Assembly (NCBI GenBank): GCA_965230515.1
Contig: OZ246007.1
Coordinates: 1,364,001 to 1,428,000 of the forward strand
DNA length: 64,000 nt
Direction of reading: 5' to 3'
Origin: JAJFKB01 sp965230515
GTDB lineage: Bacteria > Pseudomonadota > Gammaproteobacteria > Pseudomonadales > IMCC2047
The notes under the pieces were generated by a model, which was not told the origin of the DNA, made no database searches, and saw only the letters and a program-made list of their open reading frames with translations. Made by a program: the position numbers and the translations under genes. Positions 33,604-43,977 of the stretch are shown here, piece by piece (the first letter of the stretch is position 1; each line of letters begins with the position of its first letter).

Positions 33604-35487
33604 CTAGGACCTGCTGTCGCCACTGGATTGGCCATCAAAAAAGGCATCCAGTACTTTTCTGGCAACCGGCGCTGCCGAACTGCTTCCACCGCCGCCATTC
33701 TCTACAATAACGGCAATAGCGACTTTGGGTTGTTCAACCGGTGCAAACGCAATAAACAGTCCGTGGTCCTTGTTGCGTTCAGCAATAGTTTCTTCGTCGT
33801 ACTCCTCATCCTGTTTAATGCCAATCACCTGCGCCGTGCCTGTTTTACCCGCCATTTGGTATGTAATCCCACTGGCAATTCCGCGCGCCGTGCCCTTCAG
33901 CCCATGAACAACCTGTTGCATCGCATGAGTCATACGTTCCCAATCCTGTTCATCGCGCAACACAACATCTTCCGGTACATCCCTGTTAAACTTTGCAATA
34001 CCACTGACCTCATCATCAACGGTGACATCTTCGTCGCCCAAGCCCTTAATTAATCGCGGCTGCACCCACCGACCTCTATTTGCCAACACTGCGGTTGCAG
34101 TCGCCAGTTGCAAGGGCGTGGTGAGCGCAAAACCCTGTCCGATACTGACATTGAGAGAATCTCCTGTATACCAGGATTCTCCTATGGTATTCTTTTTCCA
34201 TACTGAGGAGGGCAGCACACCACGCTGCCCCTCTGCCAGATCCAGACTGGTGTTGCGACCAAATCCAAACTGCATCAACAGATCATGCATTCGGTCTATG
34301 TCCATATGGTGTGCCATTTCGTAAAAGTAGGTATCACAGGACCTGATAATTGCCGTTTCCAGATTTACCCTGCCATGGCCCCATTTTTTCCAGTCTCTGT
34401 AATAACGACCCTCTTTTGTTAACTGATACCAGCCCGGATCAAAGATAGTGTGTTGCCAATCCGTATAACCATTCTCCAGCCCCGCGAGCGCGACAAAGGG
34501 TTTCAACGTTGAACCCGGGGGGTACTGCCCCCTCAGGGCCCGATTAAATAGTGGCAGGTTCGCAGAGTCTCTCAACGAAGCATAGGACTTGCTATCAATC
34601 CCGGTGACAAATAGATTGGGGTCAAATGCGGGCGTGCTGACTAACGCCAAAACCCCGCCGGTTTCGGTATCAATCGCCACCACTGCCCCGCGCCTTTCCC
34701 CCAAAGCCTCTACAGCAACACGCTGTAATTTGACATCCAGATAGAGAGAGATATCATCACCCGGCAGTGGTGCTGCCTTTTCAAGCACCTTGAGTACACG
34801 TCCTCTGGCATTAATCTCGACTTTGCGAAACCCGACATGACCATGCAGTTGGTCTTCATAGTATTTTTCAATACCGGTTTTGCCTATACTGGTGGTACCG
34901 CTATAATTTGCCGGATCAATTTTCTTAAGCTCTTTTTCATTAATCCGCCCCACATACCCAAGCACATGCGCCGTTAAATCAGCCTGCGTATAATTGCGTA
35001 TCAGCTGTGCCTCAATCGATATTCCGGGTAAGCGGTGGGTGTTAACAGCAATACGGGCGATCTCTTCCTCCGTCAGATGATATTTGATCGGTACCGACTG
35101 AAAAGGCCTGCGATGCTGACGCATCCGTTTGCTGAAATTTTCACGATTTCGAGGGGTAATGTTCACGATACCGGCAAGCTGATCGATGGTCTGCTGGACA
35201 TCCTCGATATGCTCTACGGTTAAATTTAAACTGTGGCTGGCTCTATTCTCAGCCAATAATACGCCATTAACATCATAAATCAGGCCACGATTAGGCGCGA
35301 TAGGCTGTAACAGCAGGCGGTTTTTTTCTGACAGGGTTGCATAACGGTCAAAATTGACAATTTGCAGGTAAAACATACGCGCCACAAGCAGCATTGTGAG
35401 GCAGAATAAAAAAAACAGGAATACCAGTGCCCGGCGCGAAAAAATACGCGTTTCACTATAAAAATCTTTTAGGTCCTGTGTATCCAT
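33604..35487 (-). CDS. mrdA: Penicillin-binding protein 2 (class B transpeptidase)
   Basis: Crosslinks murein with RodA during elongation. 627 residues. N-terminal membrane helix (about 19-39), pedestal domain, GTTSIGKTGIEKYYE, transpeptidase with active serine in PGSTLKPF, a second motif in IIRSCDTYFYEMA, and KTGTAQ. Directly upstream of rodA. Confidence 0.97.
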   Translation of the reverse strand: MDTQDLKDFYSETRIFSRRALVFLFFLFCLTMLLVARMFYLQIVNFDRYATLSEKNRLLLQPIAPNRGLIYDVNGVLLAENRASHSLNLTVEHIEDVQQTIDQLAGIVNITPRNRENFSKRMRQHRRPFQSVPIKYHLTEEEIARIAVNTHRLPGISIEAQLIRNYTQADLTAHVLGYVGRINEKELKKIDPANYSGTTSIGKTGIEKYYEDQLHGHVGFRKVEINARGRVLKVLEKAAPLPGDDISLYLDVKLQRVAVEALGERRGAVVAIDTETGGVLALVSTPAFDPNLFVTGIDSKSYASLRDSANLPLFNRALRGQYPPGSTLKPFVALAGLENGYTDWQHTIFDPGWYQLTKEGRYYRDWKKWGHGRVNLETAIIRSCDTYFYEMAHHMDIDRMHDLLMQFGFGRNTSLDLAEGQRGVLPSSVWKKNTIGESWYTGDSLNVSIGQGFALTTPLQLATATAVLANRGRWVQPRLIKGLGDEDVTVDDEVSGIAKFNRDVPEDVVLRDEQDWERMTHAMQQVVHGLKGTARGIASGITYQMAGKTGTAQVIGIKQDEEYDEETIAERNKDHGLFIAFAPVEQPKVAIAVIVENGGGGSSSAAPVARKVLDAFFDGQSSGDSRS

Positions 35488-35557
35488 TAACGGGTTACGG
35501 ACTCATTCCGAGTGTCATATAGAATGGCTAACCCAGATTGCATTAAGATAGACCCTT

Positions 35558-36025
35558 TTATCTGTGGTAAGGATGATTATTGAGCAAAGTCCAGGCGCGG
35601 TAAAGCTGCTCCGCCACCACAACACGTACCAAAGGATGTGGAAAAGTTAATCGCGATAATGACCATTTTTGTTGTGCACGTTCCAAACATTCGCGCGCCA
35701 GACCATCAGGCCCGCCCACCAGTAACGCAAGGTTATCACCTGACATCTGCCAATCGCTCAGATTCTCGGCTAGTTGTTCGGTACTCCAGCTATTGCCGGT
35801 AACCTCCAGAGCCACGACTCTGTCACTCGGAGCAATGGCAGCCATTATCTGTCTGGCCTCTTTGGCTATCGCCTTTTTGATATCAGCGCCCTTACCACGT
35901 TGCCCCAAAGGAATCTCCACGATCTCCAGCTTTAACTCATTGGGTAGCCGTTTTGCATATTCATTGAAACCGGTAGCCACCCAGTCGGGCATCTTGGTAC
36001 CCACTGCGATTAATCGTATTCGCAT
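35558..36025 (-). CDS. rlmH: 23S rRNA pseudouridine-1915 N3-methyltransferase
   Basis: SPOUT methylase acting on 70S ribosomes. 155 residues, standard. MRIRLIAVGTKMPDW start, LLVGGPDGLARE, LSRLTFPHPLVR and EQLYRAW at the SAM knot. Part of the nadD-rsfS-rlmH-mrdA-rodA order. Confidence 0.97.
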   Translation of the reverse strand: MRIRLIAVGTKMPDWVATGFNEYAKRLPNELKLEIVEIPLGQRGKGADIKKAIAKEARQIMAAIAPSDRVVALEVTGNSWSTEQLAENLSDWQMSGDNLALLVGGPDGLARECLERAQQKWSLSRLTFPHPLVRVVVAEQLYRAWTLLNNHPYHR

Positions 36026-36043
36026 GGTGCTGCTCCCTGATGC

Positions 36044-36397
36044 TTACCTGGCACCTTCATCCTTATCGGTATCTGCAGGGACCGACCAGAGCTTTTCAAG
36101 ATCATAAAACAGTCGCGTATCGGGCATCATGACGTTCACCACCACGTCGCCCAAATCAACCAAAATCCATTCCGCAGCATCTTGCCCCTCCTGGCCAATC
36201 GGCAACATACCCTGTTCTTTAACCTTGGTCACCACATTTTCTGCAACAGAATTGACATGCCGACGGGAGGTCCCCGAGGCGACAATCATAAAATCTGTTA
36301 CATTCGACAATGCTCTTACATCTATACACTGAATATCGACGGCTTTACCATCTTCCAGTGCATCAATCACAAAATCCCTTAGCTCTTCTGTCTGCAT
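36044..36397 (-). CDS. rsfS: Ribosomal silencing factor RsfS
   Basis: Binds L14 and blocks subunit joining in starvation. 117 residues with DIQCIDVRALSNVTDFMI, ASGTSRRHV and the ILVDLGDVVVNVM segment. 18 bp before rlmH, 12 bp after nadD. Confidence 0.96.
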   Translation of the reverse strand: MQTEELRDFVIDALEDGKAVDIQCIDVRALSNVTDFMIVASGTSRRHVNSVAENVVTKVKEQGMLPIGQEGQDAAEWILVDLGDVVVNVMMPDTRLFYDLEKLWSVPADTDKDEGAR

Positions 36398-36409
36398 GTT
36401 ACCTCAAAA

Positions 36410-37096
36410 TTATAGTTTTTTGCCGGGCTCTGTAGACCCATACAAATGGTGACTTTTTATATAATCCCACACTGGGTCGGGAAGTAAATACCTGGGGGAC
36501 TGCCCCCTGCCAATTATCTCCCTGATCCGTGTAGCCGATATATCCAGCGGTGTCATGTATTGAACTATTATTCGGCCAAAAGGATGCTCTGTAACATCTT
36601 CCATTTCAACCGTTTCACGTGCATGCACCAGTTTTCCCATGATACCCTGATCCGGCAATGCACTTCCTGGACGCGCCGCTACGATGATATGCGCCAACTG
36701 CAAAATTTGCTGCCAATTGTGCCATTCAGGTAGTGTTATAAATGAATCCATACCTACTACCAGCGATATTGACATCGACTCCCCCAGATCCGAGCGCATC
36801 TGCTCTAATGTATCGGCCATGTAGGAGATTCCACCACGCCGGATTTCAATATCATCACAAACCAAACCCGGTTCATTTGCAACGGCACGCTCCAGCATTT
36901 CCAAACGCCGGGTTACACCGGATTGGGGAGTCTCCCTGTGGGCAGGTGTGTGGCAAGGCAGCATGCGCATCTCATCAAGATGCAGCGCTTCCTTGATCTC
37001 AAGCGCGGTCCTCAAATGACCGTAATGAACCGGATCGAAGGTTCCGCCAAATAATGCAATACTTTTCAACAGAACGCCTCGATCTGCTGCCGGCAT
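36410..37096 (-). CDS. nadD: Nicotinate-nucleotide adenylyltransferase
   Basis: Forms deamido-NAD from nicotinate mononucleotide and ATP. 228 residues. The nucleotidyltransferase motif GGTFDPVHYGHL contains the HxGH catalytic pair, and the ISATRIRE motif is at the C-terminal side. The first ten residues before IALFGG are longer than usual; the start could be a later codon. Ten bases after proA. Confidence 0.95.
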   Translation of the reverse strand: MPAADRGVLLKSIALFGGTFDPVHYGHLRTALEIKEALHLDEMRMLPCHTPAHRETPQSGVTRRLEMLERAVANEPGLVCDDIEIRRGGISYMADTLEQMRSDLGESMSISLVVGMDSFITLPEWHNWQQILQLAHIIVAARPGSALPDQGIMGKLVHARETVEMEDVTEHPFGRIIVQYMTPLDISATRIREIIGRGQSPRYLLPDPVWDYIKSHHLYGSTEPGKKL

Positions 37097-37105
37097 AAAC
37101 TTTTA

Positions 37106-38362
37106 TTAAGTACGAATATGTCCATCTCCAAGCACCACAAATTTTTGCGAAGTCAAACCATCCAGTCCAACCGGTCCTCGAGCGTGTATTTTATCGGTAG
37201 AGATACCAATTTCAGCACCTAACCCATATTCAAAGCCGTCGGCAAACCGGGTCGATGTATTAACCATCACCGAGCTGGAATCCACCTCCGTCAGGAACCG
37301 TCGCGCTTTGGTGTAATTTTCCGTGACAATTGAGTCGGTGTGGTGCGACCCATATTCGTTGATATGAGAAATCGCCTCTCCCATATTCGCGACCAGTTTA
37401 ATTGAAAGGATCGGTGCCAGATATTCTGTTTGCCAATCCTCCTCAGTCGCAGTACCTATCTGAGCCAGAATCGCCCGGGTCTGTTCGCAGCCCCGCAACT
37501 CAACCCCTTCACTCAGATACTTGTCAGCCAGCTTTGGCAAAATCTCCTTTGCGCGGGATTGGTGGACCAACAATGTTTCCAGCGTATTACAAGTACCATA
37601 GCGTTGTGTTTTTGCATTAAAAGCCACACTCACCGCCTTTTCGCAGTCTGCCCATTCATCGATGTAAACGTGGCAGATGCCATCCAGGTGTTTGATGACG
37701 GCTACTTTAGCATCCCGACTTATACGTTCGATTAATCCCTTGCCACCGCGCGGCACAATCACATCAACGTATTGCGGCATGGTAATCAATTCGCCCACCG
37801 CGTCTCTGTCAGTAGTCTTAATCACCTGAACAGAATCAGTTGGCAACCCAGCCACATTTAGCCCTTTTTCAATACAGGCTGCAATCGCCTGGTTGGAAGC
37901 TATCGCCTCTGATCCGCCGCGCAAAATGGTAGCGTTACCCGATTTCAGACAAAGACTCGCGGCTTCGACTGTCACATTTGGCCGCGACTCATAAATAATA
38001 CCGATCACACCCAGAGGCACGCGCATTTTACCCACCTGAATACCAGACGGGCGGTAATTTAAATCAGTAATTTCGCCCACTGGATCGGGGAGTGTAGCAA
38101 CCTGCTTCAACCCCTCTATCATGCCTTCAATTGTTTTATCGGTCATTGTCAGACGGTCCAGCAACGCTGCCTCCAGCCCGTTCGCTTCTGCCGCGGTCAC
38201 ATCCTGGCGGTTGGCATCCAGAATGGTTTTCCGGGATGCATCAATCTGCTCCGCCATTGCTAACAACGCATGATTTTTTTTGCCTGTATCCGCCGCTGCA
38301 ATTTTACGCGAAGCTACCCGCGCATTGCCGCCCACATCAGCCATATACTGTTTTACATTCAT
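37106..38362 (-). CDS. proA: Gamma-glutamyl phosphate reductase
   Basis: Second step of proline synthesis, NADPH-dependent reduction to glutamate semialdehyde. 418 residues. IYESRPNVTVEAA, the catalytic cysteine in RYGTCNTLETLLV, and GLGAEIGIST are typical. proB is not adjacent. The usual proA-nadD-rsfS order holds. Confidence 0.97.
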   Translation of the reverse strand: MNVKQYMADVGGNARVASRKIAAADTGKKNHALLAMAEQIDASRKTILDANRQDVTAAEANGLEAALLDRLTMTDKTIEGMIEGLKQVATLPDPVGEITDLNYRPSGIQVGKMRVPLGVIGIIYESRPNVTVEAASLCLKSGNATILRGGSEAIASNQAIAACIEKGLNVAGLPTDSVQVIKTTDRDAVGELITMPQYVDVIVPRGGKGLIERISRDAKVAVIKHLDGICHVYIDEWADCEKAVSVAFNAKTQRYGTCNTLETLLVHQSRAKEILPKLADKYLSEGVELRGCEQTRAILAQIGTATEEDWQTEYLAPILSIKLVANMGEAISHINEYGSHHTDSIVTENYTKARRFLTEVDSSSVMVNTSTRFADGFEYGLGAEIGISTDKIHARGPVGLDGLTSQKFVVLGDGHIRT

Positions 38363-38568
38363 TAACCTGTAATTACCTTTTCCGGATTGCTACTCTTTGA
38401 AGCTGGTCCACAACATCAGAGGACGAACTCCATTTTCTTTCTGTCTAAACAGAAGGCCATTCATTATACAATAAATTCAACTCATGCATTTTAACATGGT
38501 ATAACTGCAGATTTATCCGCATCATGCAATTCAGCACTTTATCTGTCTGTCTTTTACCAACACATCAG

Positions 38569-39141
38569 TCAGGAACTACAGTCTGTGACATTCACGCGCC
38601 CTTTTTGCAACCGAAGCCGACCACTTGCACTCACCACAATTTCCCTAGCGCGGTAATCGACATTATCATTACTGGCATCAGGTGCACAAAGTCGAAACGT
38701 CATCATCGGTAATCCCCCTTTCGCCCTTCTTGCCATACCGTCTCCCCGATAAGCAAGCGCAGAAACGCGACCATTACTTCGGAGTGCATAGCCCTGCGCG
38801 ATCGGATCAAACACCTGAATAATTTCATGACCATCCGGTTTACGGTTGGTGTTTTCATCCGAATAGATAATCCAGCCATTTTCCCAGGCCTGATCATCAC
38901 CGCAACGATCCGATGACCCATCACTGGCGCGAATGCAAATGTAGGTCCTCTGGTTTCTTCTAATGGCCTCGCTTCGTGCCAGATTTAAAGCCGTCACAAA
39001 GCGGTGAGCCTGAACGGATAGTCTGTTGGAACGGACTAAATCCACAAAACCCGGTACCACCAAAAAAGTCAGAATAGAAATAATAACAAGGACAACTAAG
39101 ACTTCAGCCAGACTGAAGCCTGATAACGCATCGCGATCCAT
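38569..39141 (-). CDS. fimT: FimT/GspH-type minor pilin, second copy of the cluster
   Basis: Type IV pilus minor pseudopilin. ATG at 39141 preceded by GGGAGAG (190 residues; a TTG at 39156 is in frame but weaker). Prepilin leader cleaved at SG/FSLAEVLVVL, with the conserved Glu at mature position 5, then GspH-like domain with ARSEAIRRNQRTYICIR and a cysteine-containing C-terminus. It is the last gene of the pil cluster and a paralogue of the first (46080). Confidence 0.88.
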   Translation of the reverse strand: MDRDALSGFSLAEVLVVLVIISILTFLVVPGFVDLVRSNRLSVQAHRFVTALNLARSEAIRRNQRTYICIRASDGSSDRCGDDQAWENGWIIYSDENTNRKPDGHEIIQVFDPIAQGYALRSNGRVSALAYRGDGMARRAKGGLPMMTFRLCAPDASNDNVDYRAREIVVSASGRLRLQKGRVNVTDCSS

Positions 39142-39350
39142 CGCACGCTCTCCCAAATAAAGTTAATCCATTAACAATACCGCGGCGAGAGAGCATACCT
39201 GAATTGGATATAAGAATAAAATTTCGAAGCATTAAAGCGGTCGAATCAGATCATGAGCATTCTATAGGCTTACCATTTTCTCAAGCAGGCTGTCGTCGAA
39301 TCTGTATTAACCCCTAAACTGCCGGAAAAGGAATACTGAATGCGTCATTT

Positions 39351-39800
39351 CTACCAGCACTCCTCCATATCAGCGGCACCGCTATTATCCTTTACGCCTA
39401 AATGGCTCAAGGTCAGATTACCACAATAGGTGTCATCAGCCTGCGATCCCTGCGGGGTTGCGGTCAGAGTAAAGCAGGTTGTATCCCCACAGGGCGTGGT
39501 AATGGTAATCACATAATGTTCATCCGGCGACTTCAACGTCCCCCCTGACCCGCCAAGATTATTGACATTTGTGGTATAGCCATTATTCTCGGTAAACCAA
39601 CGCTCTTGGCGAGCAGCCGCATCTGTCAAAGCAATTTTTGCATCTGCACGTCGAGTATCAATCAAGGTATTTTGATAGCTAGGCAGTGCTACCGCTGCAA
39701 GAATGGCCACAATCACTAAAACAATCATAAGTTCGGTCAGCGTAAACCCCCTGGCCGGGGCAAAACACCTTGGTTTATTAAGTCTTTCAGCAATATTCAT
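39351..39800 (-). CDS. pilE: Type IV minor pilin PilE
   Basis: ATG at 39800 with AGGA 8-9 bp upstream (149 residues). Leader cleaved at ARG/FTLTELMIVL (Glu5 present), then the PilE-like head with AAARQERWFTENNGYTT and two cysteine pairs, the last near the C-terminus (CGN…EECW). Follows pilY2 as in Pseudomonas. Confidence 0.92.
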   Translation of the reverse strand: MNIAERLNKPRCFAPARGFTLTELMIVLVIVAILAAVALPSYQNTLIDTRRADAKIALTDAAARQERWFTENNGYTTNVNNLGGSGGTLKSPDEHYVITITTPCGDTTCFTLTATPQGSQADDTYCGNLTLSHLGVKDNSGAADMEECW

Positions 39801-39817
39801 CAAGAATTCCTGTCGTC

Positions 39818-40120
39818 CTAGTGATTGAACAGTTCGCTAACCCGCTCTTCGGGTCCGATAATCCAGACTGCCGTTACCTGGTTATCTGCCCCCAGCTCGT
39901 AACGGATAAAAAGTCCTTCATCCAGGGCATCTGGACCTACGAGTCTGTCATAGTAAAACACGCGCGTGTATTCAACACCGATACGGTGCTCCCTGTTATC
40001 GACCTGTATTAAACCGCCTTCCAAACTGACCTTGTCTACTATCCCCCTGTACTCTGCAGCTTGCGCAAGCATTGAACAGGACAATCCTAATCCGAGTAAA
40101 AATCCAACTATTTTATTCAT
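39818..40120 (-). CDS. pilY2: PilY2-like pilus assembly protein
   Basis: ATG at 40120 with GGAAG upstream gives 100 residues. Signal peptide to AQA (about residue 21), then a small beta domain (GIVDKVSLEGGLIQVD, YTRVFYYD, YELGADNQVTAVWII). Similarity is modest; position between pilY1 and pilE decides the name. Confidence 0.8.
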   Translation of the reverse strand: MNKIVGFLLGLGLSCSMLAQAAEYRGIVDKVSLEGGLIQVDNREHRIGVEYTRVFYYDRLVGPDALDEGLFIRYELGADNQVTAVWIIGPEERVSELFNH

Positions 40121-40160
40121 ATTCACACTTCCCGTATAACGACCTCAATATTACCGGTGA

Positions 40161-43100
40161 CTACCTGAAAAGTTGCCGCCAGGATTGCCTGCCTACACGC
40201 ACACTCTCACCCCAGGATTTCACAGCCCCGGTACTAATACTCATATGTTTGGTCTCTTTTTCACCATCTGCAATAATCCTGGGTGTTGACAAAATACCAT
40301 CACCATCTGAAATACCAGAAGGTATCAGGTAAAAGCTATCACCATCGACCACTTTGATATAGGTATCTGAGTCATCAAAGTCACCGTCATTATTAAGATC
40401 AAAGGGTGGTCTCGATAGCACACCGCCATTTCGGGCATCCAGTTCCATCAGAAAACTGCTACCACCACCGCTGCATGGATCGGAAGAAGGTATCAAAGTA
40501 GTGAAAATGATTCTGCCGTCCCTGAAAACAGAATCGGTCACCTGTTTTTCACCCTTGTTATTAGTATTGCCGCCACCTGTATTAAGCAAATCCATATACC
40601 ACCCAAGATGCGGATCGGTCGACTCATCACCATCCCAGTCTATATCGTTATCAGAGCTTATACGCAACGTCACCGTATCGATTACATCTCCATCCACATT
40701 GGTAATATTCCTGGAAGGTTGATCCAAAATGGTTTGCTGTAACAATCGGGTGTAAACACCGGAAGTACGTGTATTGGGTACCGTACTGTCATTATCCCAG
40801 ATGCCATAGAATGTCTGTGTAGGTACACTCAACACATTGGTATCACTTTTCTCAACGTACTTACCCGTGCCAAAATAAACCAGATACCCATCTTTAAAGC
40901 TCTGCGGATGCGTCGAAACACTCGGACGACTGGTAATCGGTTGCGCACTGCCATCCGGCGCTATAGCCGTGAACAGCGGCTGCGGACTGCCCGAACTGCC
41001 ATAAGCAACTTTCCACTGATTGCTGTTCGATCCACTGACATCAAATTTCCAGAGGTTACCCTGCAAGTCACCAGCATAGATAAAATCAACATCCCGATCA
41101 TCATCCACATCGACCGGAGTGACCGTAGACAACCCGTTGGGAGAAGCAGTGGTACCAGCCTTGGTGGTAATCTTCTTGATCAATGCACCGGTTTTAATGT
41201 TCACGATATACAACACCGCATCACCCGTCGTACTGGCAGCGCCATCGGATGTAGTGTTGTTATAACCATTCCCGAAAATAGCGGCCCAGACACCATTATT
41301 CATTTTTACAATATCCGGCTGGCTATAGGTATAACCCAAATCCGCATCATCCGCATCGGTGAATTCCCACAACACTTTATCTGCTGTAAAACTATCCGGA
41401 GCCGTGACATCGAGCGCATAGATACCCTGCCCTCCCGCCCCCAAACCACCCACCAGGACGGTATGCCAGGCGCTATCGTAGAACACATCACCACCGGTCG
41501 GGGATCCATCAACATAAAATTTATGCGTATAGCTCTGAGAAGCCAGATCCGGAAGGTTTTTATAAACCGCGCTGGGTACATAAGCAAACAGTTCCTGACC
41601 ATTGACCGCATTGAAGGCATGCAGCATGCCATCGTTGGCCCCGACATACACCACAGGCGTCCTGCTGCTGTTACTCGTTACAAAGCTTGAATAGGTCACG
41701 GACTCCATGGTGTCCGGATAGAAGTAGGGTGGCTTGCCCACAAAAAAGGGAGCCGAATTAATAATATCGCCCAGAATACTGCTACGTTTTCTGAATTTCC
41801 CTTCGGCAAATCCTTCATTCGCTTGACTTCCCCGCAAATAGTTCACGAGATTACCACCATAAACCTGATTGGAAGGTGTTTCAGGTGCACCCACTAGCAG
41901 CGCTGCCACCTGGGTCGCGCTCAGGTCATTATCATCCAGATTCTCAATATCATCTGGCCACGCGAAGGAGATGCCCACCCCATCCCCGCTATCAGCAGCC
42001 GGATTAAAGGTATAGATCTTACGGGCCGAGGTACGGCTATCCAGAACTTTCCCCGCTTCTACATCTTTGTTTTCTGCGCACGGAAAACCTTTTCGTATCT
42101 TTTTCCCGTAGACATCGGTACAGCTATTGCCATCAGAAATGGGGATATTGGCCAGTTCACCGCTCCAGTCCTCACTGTCAAAACGGGCCTGATAGATGCT
42201 GGTGCTTCCCTGTATAGAGGTTGAGTTTGCCGCTACAGATGCCGCAGAACCTACCCGCGTATCAATTTCCGCCAGCGCATCCGCCAGCCCTTTCACCACG
42301 TCCGTGGGTTTTTTCGCGGAAACAAAAGTGCCTTTGCTGTTAAATGCCGCGTGCCACAAGTCATCAATCTTTTCTGGATTATCACTCCCCGATTTTGCAT
42401 CACCCCAATCATCATCTTCAGAATCCAGTTCAGTAATGGCAACGCCATTTCGGGTGTCCGGCAACCCGTTATTGTCTGAATCGCCTAATCGACCTTCTAC
42501 ACCAAAGGCCACGGTAAAGGTCACCATGTGCTGCTTTGAATTTTCATCTTTATTTTCAATGATCGGCACATTGTTCGGCAAACTACTCAAATCCTTGTCG
42601 TAGTAATACTTGGCCACGTCGGCCACCGTAACGCTATAGCCATCACCGTCTTCGTCATTGGTCACCGTGCCTGGATCACCGCCATTCCAATAACCATCGC
42701 TAAAAAGCACCGAGAAGTTCTGCTGACATTCACTGATAATCGGGTCATCTTTCCCGGATAACTCATTATCAAAGTATTTACCGGTTCGTTCCAATCCCTT
42801 ACGTAACGGAGTGCCTTGTCCAATCCATGTATACTGGTTCATCGCCGTTAACAGCCCCAAATTATGGCTTGTAAAATCAGTCACTTCGGAAGCGGGCACC
42901 TGTACGAAAACTGTTGAATAGCTATTGAGCAAACTAAGTCCATATCGAAATCCTGGTTTACCATCAACCACCGCGGCCAGCGCTCCCTTGGTCACGTAGG
43001 AACGCTTTCTCGCATATTGGTACCAGTTGGCTACATTTTGTTGAGCTTCAGCAATTGTTCTCGACGATACCGCCCCTCCGCCGAGTTCGGTATGAGAACC

Positions 43101-43928
43101 GGTACCCGTCAACGTGCTGGTCACAGTGGTCGGGTTCAGACCGGTGGAGTCCGGCGCATAGGTGACCACCTCCATAAGCACTTCAGCATCACCCGTGGTG
43201 CCGTTTTCCTGAAAGGTAAATCGCGTGTGCTTATCCCAAAGATCGACCTCTTCATTGGATGTATCAGTGGCATTTTGGTTGGTACCTCTTTCCGGTCTTG
43301 ACCCTGAATAGCCACGACCATCCCCCCACACCTCGTAAGAAAATCCGGTTAAATCCCTTAACAGTGAATAGCCCGTAGTCCCGGATTGTGGATTACTCCT
43401 TGCTGCAGCAAAGTTCGCGTCTGACATCCCTTCGATTTTCCATGGATCATAGTTTACTGCAGGATCATAGTAGAGAACATTTACCGAAGAGGATCTTACC
43501 CGCCAATCGGTGTCAAACGTGCCACTAGAGCAACTATATAGAGTCGTGTTATACCCTGAAGAACAGGCGGGCGCACCATAAGCGTTATCAGTATTATCAA
43601 AGATATATTCGAAGTATTCGAAAGAACTGCCTGTGTAACTACGCCAGAGGCCGTTGTTAATGACGCCATTACAGGTATTGTTACCTGGATATCCATAGGC
43701 ATCCCCGTCATAGGCGCAGAAGTGATAATGCGGCCGGGCCATAATCTCCCAATCCATCGACCCGGAATCATCCACTTCAAAAAAGACGTTGGGAATGGAG
43801 TCCCGGTCCAAAAACAGGGGGACATCACTGATATTAAGCGGGGCGGCATACAGTGGCTGTAGCAAGCCAATGGAGCAATAAACCGCTGTGAATAGTGTAT
43901 GTCCGATTTTTTTAACTAAAGAGTCCAT
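40161..43928 (-). CDS. pilY1: Type IV pilus tip adhesin PilY1
   Basis: Large calcium-dependent pilus-biogenesis factor and surface adhesin, 1255 residues from ATG 43928 (GAGG 9 bp upstream). Signal peptide to about residue 28 (LYAAP). VWA-like N-terminal region with DDSGSM near the start of the mature chain; C-terminal beta-propeller (about 740-1150) with YVGANDGMLHAFNAVNG, and a calcium loop in VDVDDDRDVDFIYAGD. First gene after pilX in the leftward operon. Confidence 0.95.
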   Translation of the reverse strand: MDSLVKKIGHTLFTAVYCSIGLLQPLYAAPLNISDVPLFLDRDSIPNVFFEVDDSGSMDWEIMARPHYHFCAYDGDAYGYPGNNTCNGVINNGLWRSYTGSSFEYFEYIFDNTDNAYGAPACSSGYNTTLYSCSSGTFDTDWRVRSSSVNVLYYDPAVNYDPWKIEGMSDANFAAARSNPQSGTTGYSLLRDLTGFSYEVWGDGRGYSGSRPERGTNQNATDTSNEEVDLWDKHTRFTFQENGTTGDAEVLMEVVTYAPDSTGLNPTTVTSTLTGTGSHTELGGGAVSSRTIAEAQQNVANWYQYARKRSYVTKGALAAVVDGKPGFRYGLSLLNSYSTVFVQVPASEVTDFTSHNLGLLTAMNQYTWIGQGTPLRKGLERTGKYFDNELSGKDDPIISECQQNFSVLFSDGYWNGGDPGTVTNDEDGDGYSVTVADVAKYYYDKDLSSLPNNVPIIENKDENSKQHMVTFTVAFGVEGRLGDSDNNGLPDTRNGVAITELDSEDDDWGDAKSGSDNPEKIDDLWHAAFNSKGTFVSAKKPTDVVKGLADALAEIDTRVGSAASVAANSTSIQGSTSIYQARFDSEDWSGELANIPISDGNSCTDVYGKKIRKGFPCAENKDVEAGKVLDSRTSARKIYTFNPAADSGDGVGISFAWPDDIENLDDNDLSATQVAALLVGAPETPSNQVYGGNLVNYLRGSQANEGFAEGKFRKRSSILGDIINSAPFFVGKPPYFYPDTMESVTYSSFVTSNSSRTPVVYVGANDGMLHAFNAVNGQELFAYVPSAVYKNLPDLASQSYTHKFYVDGSPTGGDVFYDSAWHTVLVGGLGAGGQGIYALDVTAPDSFTADKVLWEFTDADDADLGYTYSQPDIVKMNNGVWAAIFGNGYNNTTSDGAASTTGDAVLYIVNIKTGALIKKITTKAGTTASPNGLSTVTPVDVDDDRDVDFIYAGDLQGNLWKFDVSGSNSNQWKVAYGSSGSPQPLFTAIAPDGSAQPITSRPSVSTHPQSFKDGYLVYFGTGKYVEKSDTNVLSVPTQTFYGIWDNDSTVPNTRTSGVYTRLLQQTILDQPSRNITNVDGDVIDTVTLRISSDNDIDWDGDESTDPHLGWYMDLLNTGGGNTNNKGEKQVTDSVFRDGRIIFTTLIPSSDPCSGGGSSFLMELDARNGGVLSRPPFDLNNDGDFDDSDTYIKVVDGDSFYLIPSGISDGDGILSTPRIIADGEKETKHMSISTGAVKSWGESVRVGRQSWRQLFR

Positions 43929-43977
43929 TTGACCGCACCTCAATGTATCCATTGACCATTATCAAACCGTTAAACTG

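Noticed and set aside
42196..42603. 135-residue rightward frame inside pilY1
   Set aside because: Antisense shadow of a strongly supported gene.
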